In this document: piece by piece, positions 17,257-26,980 of the stretch
How positions within the stretch are numbered: the stretch's first letter is position 1
Layout of the letters: each line of letters starts with the position of its first letter
Assembly: GCA_963848335.1 (NCBI GenBank)
Contig: CAWKDD010000003.1
Location: 496,001-560,000, forward strand
Direction: 5' to 3'
Source of the DNA: Chersky-840 sp963848335
GTDB taxonomy: Bacteria > Actinomycetota > Acidimicrobiia > Acidimicrobiales > UBA8190
DNA length: 64,000 nt
Notes under the pieces: model-generated
Database searches by the model: none
Told to the model about the DNA's origin: nothing
What the model saw: only the letters and a program-made list of their open reading frames with translations
Translations under genes and position numbers: made by a program

Positions 17257-19401
17257 TCACACCGATGTGGCGGGATGGCGGGGCTCGGTGACGAGCGCCA
17301 CTTCGGGCGGGAGCCCGGTCACCTCCACGTCGTCGCCGTCGACCTCGACGGTGACCCGCGACCCCGCCAGGGGTATGCCCTCCACCTTGAGGTACTTCAT
17401 CCCCTCGGGCAGCATGGGGGACAACCACGTCTTGCCGTACGGGACCCAGGGATCGAGACGCAGCATCGTGCGCAGGCACAGCAGCGGAGATGCCGCCGCC
17501 CAGGCCTGGGGCGAGCACGACGTGGGATACGCCACCGGAGTCGAGAACTCGGCGCGGTCCAACCCGCAGAAGAGCTCGGGCAGCCGCCCGCCCAGGCTCG
17601 ACGCCGCGTCGAGCAGCGAGCAGATGAGGCGCAGGGCGTCGTCCATGAACCCGTAGCGGGCCAGGCCCGCCGCCACGATGGCCGTGTCGTGGGGCCATAC
17701 CGAACCGCAGTGGTAGCTGATCGGGTTGTATCCGCCCATCGACGACGCCAGGGTCCGGACGCCCCAGCCGCTGTTCAACTCGGGTTTCATCAGCCGATCG
17801 GCCACCACCCGGGCCTTGTCCTGGTCGACGATGCCGGTCCACAGGCAGTGGCCGATGTTCGACGTGAGCGAGTCGATGGGCCGCTTGTCCCCGTCGAGCC
17901 CCACCGCGAACCAGCCGCGGTCCTCGAGCCAGAAGTCCCGGTTGAATTCGGTCTTCAAACGGGTGGCCTTGGATCGAAAGCGTTCGAAGACTGTTTCGTC
18001 GCCCGCCTCCCGGGCGAAGTGGGCACGAGCCAGGTACGCGCTGTAGACGTAGGCCTGCACCTCGCACAGGGCGATGGGGGCGTGGGCGATGGTCCCGTCG
18101 GCGTAGCGGATGCCGTCCCCGGAGTCCTTCCAGCCCTGATTGGCGAGGCCCCGGTCCGTCATGCGCTGGTACTCGACGTAGCCGTCCCCGTCGAGATCGC
18201 CGTAGTTCTCGATCCATTCGAGCGCTCGCTCCGCGTTGGGTAGGAGCTCGTCCACCACTTCGCGCGCCAGGCCCCAGCGCCGCAGCTCGCCCAGCAGCAT
18301 GACGAACAGGGGCGTGGCGTCGGCGGTGCCGTAGTAGATGCTGCCCCCGCCGAGCGACAGAGAAGGAGCGTCGCCGAAGCGCATCTCGTGGAGGATGCGG
18401 CCGGGTTGCTCCTCGCTCCTGGGGTCGATGGTCTTGCCCTGGAAGCGGGCCAGGGTCTGCAGGACCCCGAGGGCCAGATCGGGGTCGACGAGCAGTGCCA
18501 TCCACGACGTGATGAGCGAGTCCCGGCCGAATACCGTCATGAACCACGGCGCGCCCGCCGCCAGCACGACGCGCTCGGGGTAGTCGGGGTCGAAGATCCG
18601 CAGCGCCCCCAGGTCCTCGGCACTCGATGTGATCACCGTCCGCAGACCCTCATGATCCGTGTCGACCTGGGGCACTTGGCGACGCCACTTGGCCAGGCGC
18701 TCCGCGGGAGCGGCCCGGTCGACGGGCTGTCCGCACAGGTAGCGGGGGTCCACCGCCTTCCCCTCGATGACAGGGTGGAACTCCATACACCCCGTCCACT
18801 CCCCATGGCCGGGGACGATGGCCTCGAAGCTGACGAGGTCGTCGGCGACCACCGCGGGCGACGGAAACAGCTTGATCACCAGGCCGCGGTTGATCGTGCC
18901 CCGGCGGTAGGAGAATTCCAGCTGGCCTTCGCGGTGCTCGCAGGCGGTCTCCCCGTCGGACTTGCCGAACCGCCCCTCTTTCACCGCGAACAGGTCGGCG
19001 AAGTCCGTGTCGAGGAACAGCTCCACCGAGCAGAACGTGGGCTCGTCCCCGAAGTTGCGGATGACGACGTCCTCCCGCATGCCCTGGCCCACGTATCGGC
19101 GGCGGAACACCATGAGCGTGGAGTCGGCCATGCCCGGACGCGGCGGGCAGCGCGACACGAAGACCGCCGAGAAGGGGTCGTCGGAGACCGCGGCGAGCCC
19201 CTCGGGCCTGGCCCCGTTGACCCGGAGCTCGAATCGGGACAGGATCCGGGTGTCCCGCACGAAGAGCCCCTCGGCCGAGGGGGTCACGATGTCGCCATCA
19301 CGGCCGCTGATGGCGAAGGTGGACTCGTCGACCAGGGTGACCACCCCGTCGGACCGACCCAGGCCCGCCACCTTGCCGCTGAAGGTCCACGGGTCGCTCA
19401 C
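17257..19401 (-). CDS. Glycogen-debranching-enzyme-like (amylo-alpha-1,6-glucosidase family) protein
   Basis: A 714-residue protein. An N-terminal beta-rich domain (about residues 1-250, containing GLFVRDTRILSRFELRVNG) matches the bacterial GDE N-terminal type. It is followed by an (alpha/alpha)6 barrel with FMTVFGRDSLITSW, GGGSIYYGTADATPLFV, DSGDGIRYADG and GSVWPHDTAIVAAGLARYG. These motifs line the sugar-binding barrel of amylo-alpha-1,6-glucosidases and carry the acidic residues expected for catalysis. Actinobacterial members are often annotated as glycogen debranching enzymes, though trehalose or other glucan substrates are possible. The GTG at 19401 starts directly before SDPWTFSGK. It is monocistronic as far as visible. 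Confidence 0.85.
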   Translation of the reverse strand: MSDPWTFSGKVAGLGRSDGVVTLVDESTFAISGRDGDIVTPSAEGLFVRDTRILSRFELRVNGARPEGLAAVSDDPFSAVFVSRCPPRPGMADSTLMVFRRRYVGQGMREDVVIRNFGDEPTFCSVELFLDTDFADLFAVKEGRFGKSDGETACEHREGQLEFSYRRGTINRGLVIKLFPSPAVVADDLVSFEAIVPGHGEWTGCMEFHPVIEGKAVDPRYLCGQPVDRAAPAERLAKWRRQVPQVDTDHEGLRTVITSSAEDLGALRIFDPDYPERVVLAAGAPWFMTVFGRDSLITSWMALLVDPDLALGVLQTLARFQGKTIDPRSEEQPGRILHEMRFGDAPSLSLGGGSIYYGTADATPLFVMLLGELRRWGLAREVVDELLPNAERALEWIENYGDLDGDGYVEYQRMTDRGLANQGWKDSGDGIRYADGTIAHAPIALCEVQAYVYSAYLARAHFAREAGDETVFERFRSKATRLKTEFNRDFWLEDRGWFAVGLDGDKRPIDSLTSNIGHCLWTGIVDQDKARVVADRLMKPELNSGWGVRTLASSMGGYNPISYHCGSVWPHDTAIVAAGLARYGFMDDALRLICSLLDAASSLGGRLPELFCGLDRAEFSTPVAYPTSCSPQAWAAASPLLCLRTMLRLDPWVPYGKTWLSPMLPEGMKYLKVEGIPLAGSRVTVEVDGDDVEVTGLPPEVALVTEPRHPATSV

Positions 19402-19560
19402 CGGGGCGAGACGCTACCGGACGGCCGCGCCCTGCCGAATCACCTGGTGGGAGCGTTCCCCACCGGCCCGACGGATGGGAGACGGATGGGGCCGGAGAAG
19501 GGCACGGGGATTGTCCCTATGGCCGTAGTGAAAATCTGGCGGCGACGGTAGACTGCGGCC

Positions 19561-20291
<731 letters not shown>

Positions 20292-20304
<13 letters not shown>

Positions 20305-21599
20305 CTGTGACGAACCCCCCCGAGTACCTGACCGAGGATCCGGTGGTGCGACGCGGTCCGTGCCCGGCTCATGTCGACCTGTCCAAGCTCAAGGGTGACT
20401 TCCCGGTGCTCGGCCGCACCGTGCACGGTCATCGGGTCGTCTACCTCGATTCGGCGTCCTCCTCCCAGCGTCCGCAGTGCGTCCTCGACGCCATGGACGG
20501 GTACTACCAGACCACCCATGCCAACGTGCACCGTGGCGTCTACACCTTCGCCGAGGAGGCAGACCGCCTCTACGACGCAGCACGCGTCGACGTGGGGCGC
20601 TTCATCGGCGCGCCCGATCCCGAGCACGAGGTGATCTTCACCAAGAACGCCACCGAGTCCATCAACCTCGTGGCCGCCACCTGGGGGCGCACCCACCTCG
20701 ACCGGGGTGACGTGGTGCTGCTCACCGACATGGAGCACCACGCCAACATCGTGCCGTGGCTGATGCTGGCCGAGGAGCGGGGCATCGAGTTGCGCTGGGT
20801 CGGTCTCGACGACGAGTACCGACTGGATCTCACCGACCTCGACCGGCTCCTCGACGGCGTGAAGCTCGTGGCCTGCACCACCATGTCGAACGTCCTCGGG
20901 ACCATCACCCCCTTCGCCCGCATCGCCGAGGCCGCTCATGGCGCCGGCGCCCTCGTTCTGGCCGACGGTGCCCAGTCCGTCCCCCACCTGCCCACCGACG
21001 TGCGCCGGCTGGGGTGCGATTTCCTGGCCTTCAGCGCCCACAAGATGCTCGGCCCCACCGGCATCGGGGTGCTGTGGGGACGGCGCGAGCTGCTCGAGGA
21101 GATGCCCCCCTTCATGGGCGGAGGGGGCATGATCCGCGATGTCCGTCACGACGGGTTCACCTCCAACGAGCTGCCCTGGAAGTTCGAGGCCGGCACCCCT
21201 CCCATCGCCGAGGCTGTGGGCCTGGGCGCGGCGGTGTCGTACCTGGAGGCGGTGGGCCTCGACACCGTCCACGCCCTCGAGGTCGAGCTCACGGCGTACG
21301 CCCTGGCGACCTTCGAGGAGCGCTTCGGCCGGGACCTCAAGATCTTCGGCCCGCCCGGGACCACCGAGCGCGGCGGTGTCCTGTCGCTCGCCTACCGCGA
21401 CGTGCACCCTCACGACCTCGCCCAGGTCCTCGACCAGGCCGGGGTGTGCGTCCGAGCCGGTCATCACTGCGCCAAGCCCCTGATGCGACGGATGGGCGTG
21501 ACCGCCACTGCCAGGGCATCGCTCTACCTGTACAACGACGAGTCCGATGTGGACATCCTGGCCGACGCCATCGCCGAGGCCGGTACCCTGTTCGCGTAG
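20292..21599 (+). CDS. sufS: Cysteine desulfurase SufS
   Basis: A 435-residue PLP enzyme of the group II cysteine desulfurases. The PLP lysine is in FSAHKMLGPTG and the sulfur-accepting Cys in RAGHHCAKPLM, with MEHHANIVPW and ADGAQSVPH as further cofactor contacts. It removes sulfur from cysteine as a persulfide and hands it to SufU. The ATG at 20292 has GAGGG about 9 bases upstream; an alternative ATG at 20301 overlaps the sufC stop as ATGA. The gene overlaps sufC and is 64 bp before sufU, so the three are probably co-transcribed. Confidence 0.95.
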
Positions 21600-21663
21600 T
21601 GGGCCAGTACCACGGCGCCCGCTGCGGCGGGGCGACGACAGTGTCACGAACGACGAGGAGCAA

Positions 21664-22188
21664 ATGACCGGTCTCGAAGACCTCTACCGCGAGATCATCC
21701 TCGACCACTACCGCAGCCCGCGTAACCGCGGGGAGCTGCCGAGCCCCCCGGCGCAACGCGTCGAGGGCTTCAACCCGTTGTGCGGGGACGAGGTGGTCGT
21801 CTACGTCCAGGTCCAGGACGGTACCGTGAGCGACATCCGCTTCGCCGGCCAGGGCTGTTCGATCAGCCAGTCCTCGGCGTCTCTGATGTCGGCGGCGGTG
21901 AAGGGCAAGACGGTGGCCGAGGCACGCGACCTCATCCGCACTTTCAAGGCGATGATGTCGGTGCACGAGGCGCGTCTGGGCGACGGAGCCGACGGCGCCG
22001 GGGCCGCCAACGGGTCGGCCGACGAGGGCACCTACGCGGTGGTGGCCGATCCCGAGTCGCTCGGGGAGCTCGCCGCGCTGCAGGGCGTCGTCAAATTCCC
22101 CGTCCGCATCAAGTGCGCCACGCTGTCGTGGAACACGCTGGCACAGGGCCTCGACGACGCCGAGGAGGGCACCCCCGGCACACGGTGA
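21664..22188 (+). CDS. sufU: SufU sulfur-transfer / scaffold-like protein
   Basis: A 174-residue SufU. The zinc-binding and sulfur-accepting residues are C40 and D42 (NPLCGDEV), C65 (GQGCSISQSSASLM) and C151 (KCATLSW), the arrangement that separates SufU from IscU. An Ala/Gly/Asp-rich loop at about 105-122 (DGADGAGAANGSADEG) is the usual SufU insertion, here somewhat longer. SufU stimulates SufS and shuttles persulfide sulfur to SufBCD. A strong AGGAG lies just upstream of the ATG at 21664. It ends the sufCSU run and is followed by a hairpin. Confidence 0.94.
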   Translation: MTGLEDLYREIILDHYRSPRNRGELPSPPAQRVEGFNPLCGDEVVVYVQVQDGTVSDIRFAGQGCSISQSSASLMSAAVKGKTVAEARDLIRTFKAMMSVHEARLGDGADGAGAANGSADEGTYAVVADPESLGELAALQGVVKFPVRIKCATLSWNTLAQGLDDAEEGTPGTR

Positions 22189-22195
22189 CGGCGGC

Positions 22196-22210
22196 GGGCG
22201 CTCTGCGCCC
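22196..22210. terminator. GC hairpin between convergent sufU and LCP genes
   Basis: GGGCGC-TCT-GCGCCC forms a perfect 6-bp stem with a 3-base loop, 8 bp after the sufU stop and 3 bp before the end of the opposing gene. It lacks a T-tract, as is common in high-GC actinobacteria. Confidence 0.5.
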
Positions 22211-22212
22211 TG

Positions 22213-23700
22213 TCAGCACAGGGTCGGGTTGAAGGGCCCGGTGCCCGGTGCGACCGTGGTGGGGGTGGACTGACCTCTCCCGCTCGGGGTCGGAGCCGCG
22301 GTGGTCGACGAGGCCGGCACGGTCACCGGTTCCCCGTAGGCGTCGAGGGGAGGCGTCACGATCGCACCGGGCGACGTGCCCAAGAACTGGCTGATCATCT
22401 GGCTGGCGGCGGGCTCCTGCACGACCTCCACGTCGCCGGCCGCGCCCGCGGACACCCCTAGCGTCGGCAGCGTCAACGTCTTGAGCGACGAAGGGGAAAA
22501 GGCGTGGAACCGCTGCGCCAGAGAGAGCAGCATGGACGTCGACATCCCATCGTCCTTGGTGATGTCGTGGACGATGGAATCCAGGAACGAGTTGACCTTC
22601 AGAGGGTTGTAGCTCGACGACTTCGTTTTGTCGATCACGGCTTCGATGATGGTGTCCTGGCGCTGGATGCGGCCCAGGTCCCCGCTGCCGTCGTACTCCC
22701 AGACACCGGGCCGGACCTCGTACTCGTAGTAGCGCGAGCGCGCCAGGGCGAGCGCCATGGTGCCGTTGAGCGTCTGGCATCCGGTGTGGGCGATGTCGAG
22801 GCCCGAGTTGTTGTTCCCGTCGTCGTTGTCGCGCACGGGGTAGGGGAAGTTCAACGTGATGCCGCCCACCGCCTGGACGAGGTTGATCACCCCGGAGAAA
22901 TCAATGACCACGAAATGGCTGATCGGGATGCCGAAGGAGTTCTGGATGGTCTGGATGAGGGGGTCGGGGCCACTGTTGAACGCGGTGTTGATCTTGTTGT
23001 CGGTGGCCAACCCCGTGCCCGAAGGCATTCCCGACAAGGCCACGTAGGTGTCTCTGGGGATCGACAGCAGCTCGGCGGTGCCCGCCGAGGGGTTCACGTG
23101 CAGGACCTTGATGGTGTCGCTGCGCTGTCCCCCGACCTCCGAGGCGCTTCCGAACTCCTTGGCGGCTGCGCCCGTGTCCCCGGCACGGGAGTCCGATCCC
23201 ACGATGAGCACGTTGTAGGGGGCCCCGGCCAGCTGCGCCGCGCAGGCCGAGCACTTCTCCGACTTGATCTCGCCGAGCCGGTACCACACGTAGGCGAACG
23301 ACGAGCCCGCGATCAGCAGCACGAGCACGACCGCCAGCACCGACCACCGGATCACCCGTTCGCCGGTGCTGCGGGGGCGCCCGCGGCCGCGGCGCTTGGC
23401 GGGCCGGATGGTGGGTGGGGGTGTGGCACCGGGAGGTGCACCAGGGGCCCCGTCACGAGGCCCTCCCCCGCTCCCGGCGGGGGCGTCGGGAGGGTGCGCA
23501 CCGCCGCTCGCCTCGGTGGCGCCGGCGCCCAGGGGGCGCGTCGCGCCTGGAAACCCACCTTCGAGCTCGCCGAGACGCTCGAGTCCTTTCCGATCAGCGG
23601 CGCGGTCACCGGGCGCGTCCGCGCCGTGAGGGTCCAGCCGGGCGTGGCCGATCAACTTGCCGCGGCCCGCGTCCGATCCATCAGGAGGGCGGCGGGCCAT
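22213..23700 (-). CDS. LytR-CpsA-Psr (LCP) family wall-polymer ligase
   Basis: A 495-residue protein with a long Gly/Pro/Ala-rich cytoplasmic N-terminus, one membrane span at about residues 117-139, and an extracellular LCP domain. Conserved arginine/aspartate motifs are visible: LIVGSDSRAGD, RSDTIKVLHVNP, LLSIPRDTYV, DNKINTAFNSG, ALARSRYYEY and GDLGRIQRQDTII. LCP enzymes transfer lipid-linked polymers such as arabinogalactan or teichoic-type glycans onto peptidoglycan. The C-terminus is a Thr/Pro/Ser-rich tail ending in Cys. The ATG at 23700 is used; some of the disordered N-terminus could be shorter. It converges on sufU. Confidence 0.9.
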   Translation of the reverse strand: MARRPPDGSDAGRGKLIGHARLDPHGADAPGDRAADRKGLERLGELEGGFPGATRPLGAGATEASGGAHPPDAPAGSGGGPRDGAPGAPPGATPPPTIRPAKRRGRGRPRSTGERVIRWSVLAVVLVLLIAGSSFAYVWYRLGEIKSEKCSACAAQLAGAPYNVLIVGSDSRAGDTGAAAKEFGSASEVGGQRSDTIKVLHVNPSAGTAELLSIPRDTYVALSGMPSGTGLATDNKINTAFNSGPDPLIQTIQNSFGIPISHFVVIDFSGVINLVQAVGGITLNFPYPVRDNDDGNNNSGLDIAHTGCQTLNGTMALALARSRYYEYEVRPGVWEYDGSGDLGRIQRQDTIIEAVIDKTKSSSYNPLKVNSFLDSIVHDITKDDGMSTSMLLSLAQRFHAFSPSSLKTLTLPTLGVSAGAAGDVEVVQEPAASQMISQFLGTSPGAIVTPPLDAYGEPVTVPASSTTAAPTPSGRGQSTPTTVAPGTGPFNPTLC

Positions 23701-23772
23701 GACGCAAGACGGTACCAGCGCGTTGCGCCGTCGCGACCGCGCCAGGGGGCTTCGGGGTCGTGACCTGCCTCG

Positions 23773-24585
23773 TCAGTTCCCGAGATGCGCGAGGACCAGC
23801 TCGGCCATCTCCGCCGGCCTCTCCAGCACGGCCAGATGAGCGGCGTCGTCGAGCTCCACGACCACGGCGTCGGGGATGGCCGACGCATAGGCCTGCGCGT
23901 GCGCACGGGGGACGACGCCGTCTTGGCGCGCGTGGACGACGAGCGTGGGGGCGGTGACGCGGCCCAGCCGGCCTGGCAGCTTCGGATCGTGCAGGTAGGG
24001 GTTCCATCCCAGCTTGGCCGTGGCCGCCTGGGACTGCAGGATCGGCCGCACGAGCTCGAAGGGGATCTGGGACGGGTCCGCCTCCAATTCGTCCATGGCC
24101 CGCATGAGCTGGGCGAGGGGGTAGTCCCGATCTGCGAAGAGGTCGGCGGCGAGTGCGGACGGTGCCCGGCCGAAGATCTCGGTGATGGGCGCGCCCTCGA
24201 GGTACAGACCCACGGCGTTTACGAGCACCAACCGCCGGACCCGCTCGGGCCAACGCACCGACAGCTCGGCGGCCATCCATCCGCCCAGCGAACAGCCGAC
24301 CAGGTCGCACCGGGGGAACCCCAACCGGTCCAGGACGTCCAGGAGGTGGAAAGCGGCGTCCTCGATGTCGTCGATGAGGGCCAGCCCTTCGGAAGCGCCG
24401 AATCCGGGGAACAGCGGCGCCACCACCTGACGGGTGTCGGCCAGCTCCTCGAGCAGGGCCATGCCGGGCCCCTCGCCCTGGGCCGAGTGCAGGTAGACCA
24501 CAGGAGCGGGCCCTCCGACCCCGGCCCCGTGGACCTCGATGGGGCCGACCGCGGTGTCGAGGACCCCGGCGCTCAGAGCCGTCAT
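23773..24585 (-). CDS. Alpha/beta-hydrolase
   Basis: A 270-residue alpha/beta-hydrolase. The nucleophile elbow is LVGCSLGGWMAAE (Ser), the acid is probably in HARQDGVVP, and the His in DDAAHLAVLERP. The oxyanion region YLHSAQGEGPG replaces the usual HGxG. Its ATG at 24585 overlaps the stop of the luciferase-like gene by 4 bp, so the two are translationally coupled and likely act in one pathway, for example hydrolysing the product of the oxidoreductase. Substrate unknown. Confidence 0.85.
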   Translation of the reverse strand: MTALSAGVLDTAVGPIEVHGAGVGGPAPVVYLHSAQGEGPGMALLEELADTRQVVAPLFPGFGASEGLALIDDIEDAAFHLLDVLDRLGFPRCDLVGCSLGGWMAAELSVRWPERVRRLVLVNAVGLYLEGAPITEIFGRAPSALAADLFADRDYPLAQLMRAMDELEADPSQIPFELVRPILQSQAATAKLGWNPYLHDPKLPGRLGRVTAPTLVVHARQDGVVPRAHAQAYASAIPDAVVVELDDAAHLAVLERPAEMAELVLAHLGN

Positions 24586-25775
24586 GACGGGGCCGCCGTG
24601 GTCGCCGTGGCCGCGGCCGGGGAGGGCGCGCCCGGCGCCGGCGCGCCCGGGAAGGCGGCCCGCAGCCCGGGCATGACCTCGGTGGCGAAGAGCTCCAGGT
24701 TCCGTCGGGTGTCGCCCGCCGAGAGCGTGCCCAGCTGGAACAGCCCGAGCAGGTTGCCCACCCCCAGCCGCTCGACGTTGGCGGCGAGCAGCTCGGTGAC
24801 CGTCTGGGGGGACCCCACGATGGCGTACTGCCCTTCTACCACCTGATCCCATGTCTCGAGGTTCAGGGCGAAGGTGCCCGCGTTCTTCATGATGTTCTCC
24901 ACGGAGCGAACCGACGTGTAGCCCGGCGGCGAGATGTTGATGCCGGGCAGGAGGCGGCGCACGAAGTACCAGAAGTGCTCCTCGTAGCGCCGCCGCGCCT
25001 CGGCATCGGTCTCGCCTACGAAGATCGGCACGAGCCAGCCCAGCTGGAGGGGGTCGGCCACGTACCCCTCTCTTTCGCACGCGTCGCGCATCATGGCGAA
25101 CATGCGCTCGAAAGCGCTGATGTGGAAGTAGGGGATGCCCATGTACGCGTAGCGGTGCTTGGCCACGAACTCGAGAGTCTCGAGCGAGCCGACGCCCGGG
25201 ATCCAGATCTCGGGATGGGGCTGCTGGATGGGCCGGGGCCACGAATTGACGTAGCGGAGCTTGTAGTGCTTGCCGGTGAACTCGAAGGGACCCGGCTCGG
25301 TCCACACCTTGAGGATCAGGTCGTGGGCCTCGGCGAATCGTTGGCGCGCCTGAGCCGGGTTGAGCGAGAACGAGTAGTACTCGGGCCCACCCCCCACGAC
25401 CATGCCGGCGATGAGGCGCCCGCCACTGATGCAGTCGATCATGGCGAATTCCTCGGCCACCCGGGTGGGCGGATCGTAGAGCGGAAGCGCGTTCCCCACC
25501 ACCGCGATGCGCACGCGTTCGGTCTGGCGGGCGAGGACCGAAGCGACCAGGTTGGGCGAAGGCATGATGCCGTACGCGTTCTGATGGTGCTCGTTGACGC
25601 ACACTCCGTCGAAACCGAGCTCCTCGGCGTAGATCAGCTCGTCGATGTAGCGGTTGTAGAGCTCGCCCCCGAGCCGGGCGTCGAAGAGCTCGTTCGGGCA
25701 GGTGATCCACGCCGGCCCGTCGTAGTCCGCAGGCAGGCCCGGATAGGGCATGAGGTGGAAGCTGAAGAAGCGCAC
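24582..25775 (-). CDS. LLM-class (luciferase-like) flavin/F420-dependent oxidoreductase
   Basis: A 397-residue TIM-barrel protein of the bacterial luciferase superfamily. It begins RFFSFHLMPYPGLP and has VCVNEHHQNAYG, the flavin-site block FAMIDCISGGRLIAGM, and HPEIWIPGVGSLETLEFV, all typical of the group. Members are FMN monooxygenases or F420-dependent enzymes. The C-terminal 20 residues are Ala/Thr/Pro-rich and overlap the downstream hydrolase start. The GTG at 25775 is used. An inverted repeat about 60 bp upstream may be its operator. Confidence 0.85.
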   Translation of the reverse strand: MRFFSFHLMPYPGLPADYDGPAWITCPNELFDARLGGELYNRYIDELIYAEELGFDGVCVNEHHQNAYGIMPSPNLVASVLARQTERVRIAVVGNALPLYDPPTRVAEEFAMIDCISGGRLIAGMVVGGGPEYYSFSLNPAQARQRFAEAHDLILKVWTEPGPFEFTGKHYKLRYVNSWPRPIQQPHPEIWIPGVGSLETLEFVAKHRYAYMGIPYFHISAFERMFAMMRDACEREGYVADPLQLGWLVPIFVGETDAEARRRYEEHFWYFVRRLLPGINISPPGYTSVRSVENIMKNAGTFALNLETWDQVVEGQYAIVGSPQTVTELLAANVERLGVGNLLGLFQLGTLSAGDTRRNLELFATEVMPGLRAAFPGAPAPGAPSPAAATATTAAPS

Positions 25776-25835
25776 GGGCGGCCTCCTGCGTCGGTCCGCT
25801 GCAGAATTCCGGTCATGGTACCGCCGACGTTATTG

Positions 25836-25849
25836 ACTGACGAATCAGT
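25836..25849. promoter_or_regulatory. Inverted repeat upstream of the luciferase-like operon
   Basis: ACTGA-CGAA-TCAGT has 5-bp arms within an AT-richer patch (TTGACTGACGAATCAGTTT). It lies about 60 bp before the GTG at 25775 and just touches the end of sufC copy 2. The length and TGAC/TCA pattern resemble TetR-type operators that control such catabolic operons; no TetR gene is adjacent. Confidence 0.4.
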
Positions 25850-26666
25850 TTGGCCCGTCGCCACCGTCGTCATGTTCCCGAGCCGCCTTCTCGAACGCGG
25901 CGTAGCCCGAGCGCTCGAGCTCCTCGGCGAGCTCGGGACCGCCGCTCGCCACGATGCGACCGCGCACCAGGACATGAACGACGTCGGGTCGCAGCACCGA
26001 CAGCAGGCGCCGGTAGTGGGTGATGGCGAGCACCCCGAGCCCCCATTCCGCCACGCCGTCGCGGACCCGCTGCGCCACGTCACGCAGGCCGTCGATGTCG
26101 ATACCCGAGTCGAGCTCGTCGAGGATGGCGATGCTCGGCTGCAACAGCGCCATCTGCAACGTCTCGCTGCGCTTGCGCTCGCCCCCCGACAGGTCGACGT
26201 TGAGGGGGCGCTCCAGCAGGCGCGTCTCGAAGCCGACGCGCCGGGCCTCGGCCTCCGCACGCGCCGCCAGGGACCCGCCGGCGTCGTCGGCGTCCATCCC
26301 TCGCCCTACCAGGGCTTCGGTCATGGCGTGGTGCAACCCCACTCCTGGCACCTGGACCGGGTCCTGGGGGGCGAGGAACAGCCCCAGGCGAGCGCGCTCG
26401 AACGGCGCCAGGGAAAGGAGATCCCGGCCGTCGAGCGTCACGCTGCCGCCGAGGACCTGGTACCCGGGCTTGCCCATGAGGACGTGGGCCAGGGTGCTCT
26501 TGCCCGAGCCGTTCGGGCCCATGACGGCATGGACCTCGCCGCTGCGCACCACGACGTCGACGCCGGTCAGCACCTCCAGCCCGGCCACGCCGGCCCGGAG
26601 CCCGCTCACGGCAAGCTCGTGGACGCGCTCGGCTCCGGCCGGGTCCCGCCCTGCGGCGGCGCTCAC
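25845..26666 (-). CDS. sufC: SufC-like Fe-S assembly ATPase (copy 2, divergent)
   Basis: A 273-residue ABC ATPase coupled by a GTGA overlap to the Rieske gene, so it is the last gene of the leftward suf block. Walker A GPNGSGKST, signature NVDLSGGERKRSETLQM, Walker B IAILDELDSGIDID and the switch His in ITHYRRLL are intact. The Q-loop region is FLAPQDPVQVPGV, different from the canonical FLAFQYPEEIPGV of copy 1. The C-terminus has an extra charged tail (EHDDGGDGPN). It could pair with SufBD here while copy 1 serves sufSU, or have a separate partner. Confidence 0.88.
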   Translation of the reverse strand: MSAAAGRDPAGAERVHELAVSGLRAGVAGLEVLTGVDVVVRSGEVHAVMGPNGSGKSTLAHVLMGKPGYQVLGGSVTLDGRDLLSLAPFERARLGLFLAPQDPVQVPGVGLHHAMTEALVGRGMDADDAGGSLAARAEAEARRVGFETRLLERPLNVDLSGGERKRSETLQMALLQPSIAILDELDSGIDIDGLRDVAQRVRDGVAEWGLGVLAITHYRRLLSVLRPDVVHVLVRGRIVASGGPELAEELERSGYAAFEKAAREHDDGGDGPN

Positions 26667-26980
26667 GGGAGCTCCACGAGCACGTCGCCACCTTCGACCC
26701 GGACCACGTAGACGGGGACGGGCCGGGTGGCGGGCAACGATCTGGGCTCGCCGGTCACCAGGTCGAACATCGATCCGTGCTTCCAGCACTCGATCTCACA
26801 TGCCTCGGCGACCACCTCACCCTCGGAGAGGGAGTAGTCCTCATGGCTGCACACGTCGCCGATGGCATAGAAGTCGTCCTCGATCCGCACCAGCGCGATC
26901 TGATGGGCGCCGACGTCGAAGCGCCGTGCCTCTCCGGAGGCGAGCTCGTCGCGCCCGCACAGACGCACGACGTCACCCAT
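26663..26980 (-). CDS. Rieske-type [2Fe-2S] ferredoxin of the suf operon
   Basis: A 105-residue Rieske protein with the cluster ligands C44 and H46 (VCSHEDYSLS) and C65 and H68 (ECWKHGSMFD). It resembles the NirD/BphF-like small Rieske ferredoxins found inside actinobacterial suf operons, where an electron-transfer role in cluster assembly is suspected. The ATG at 26980 overlaps the end of sufD by 8 bp, and its stop overlaps sufC copy 2 by 4 bp, so the three genes are tightly coupled. Confidence 0.92.
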   Translation of the reverse strand: MGDVVRLCGRDELASGEARRFDVGAHQIALVRIEDDFYAIGDVCSHEDYSLSEGEVVAEACEIECWKHGSMFDLVTGEPRSLPATRPVPVYVVRVEGGDVLVELP

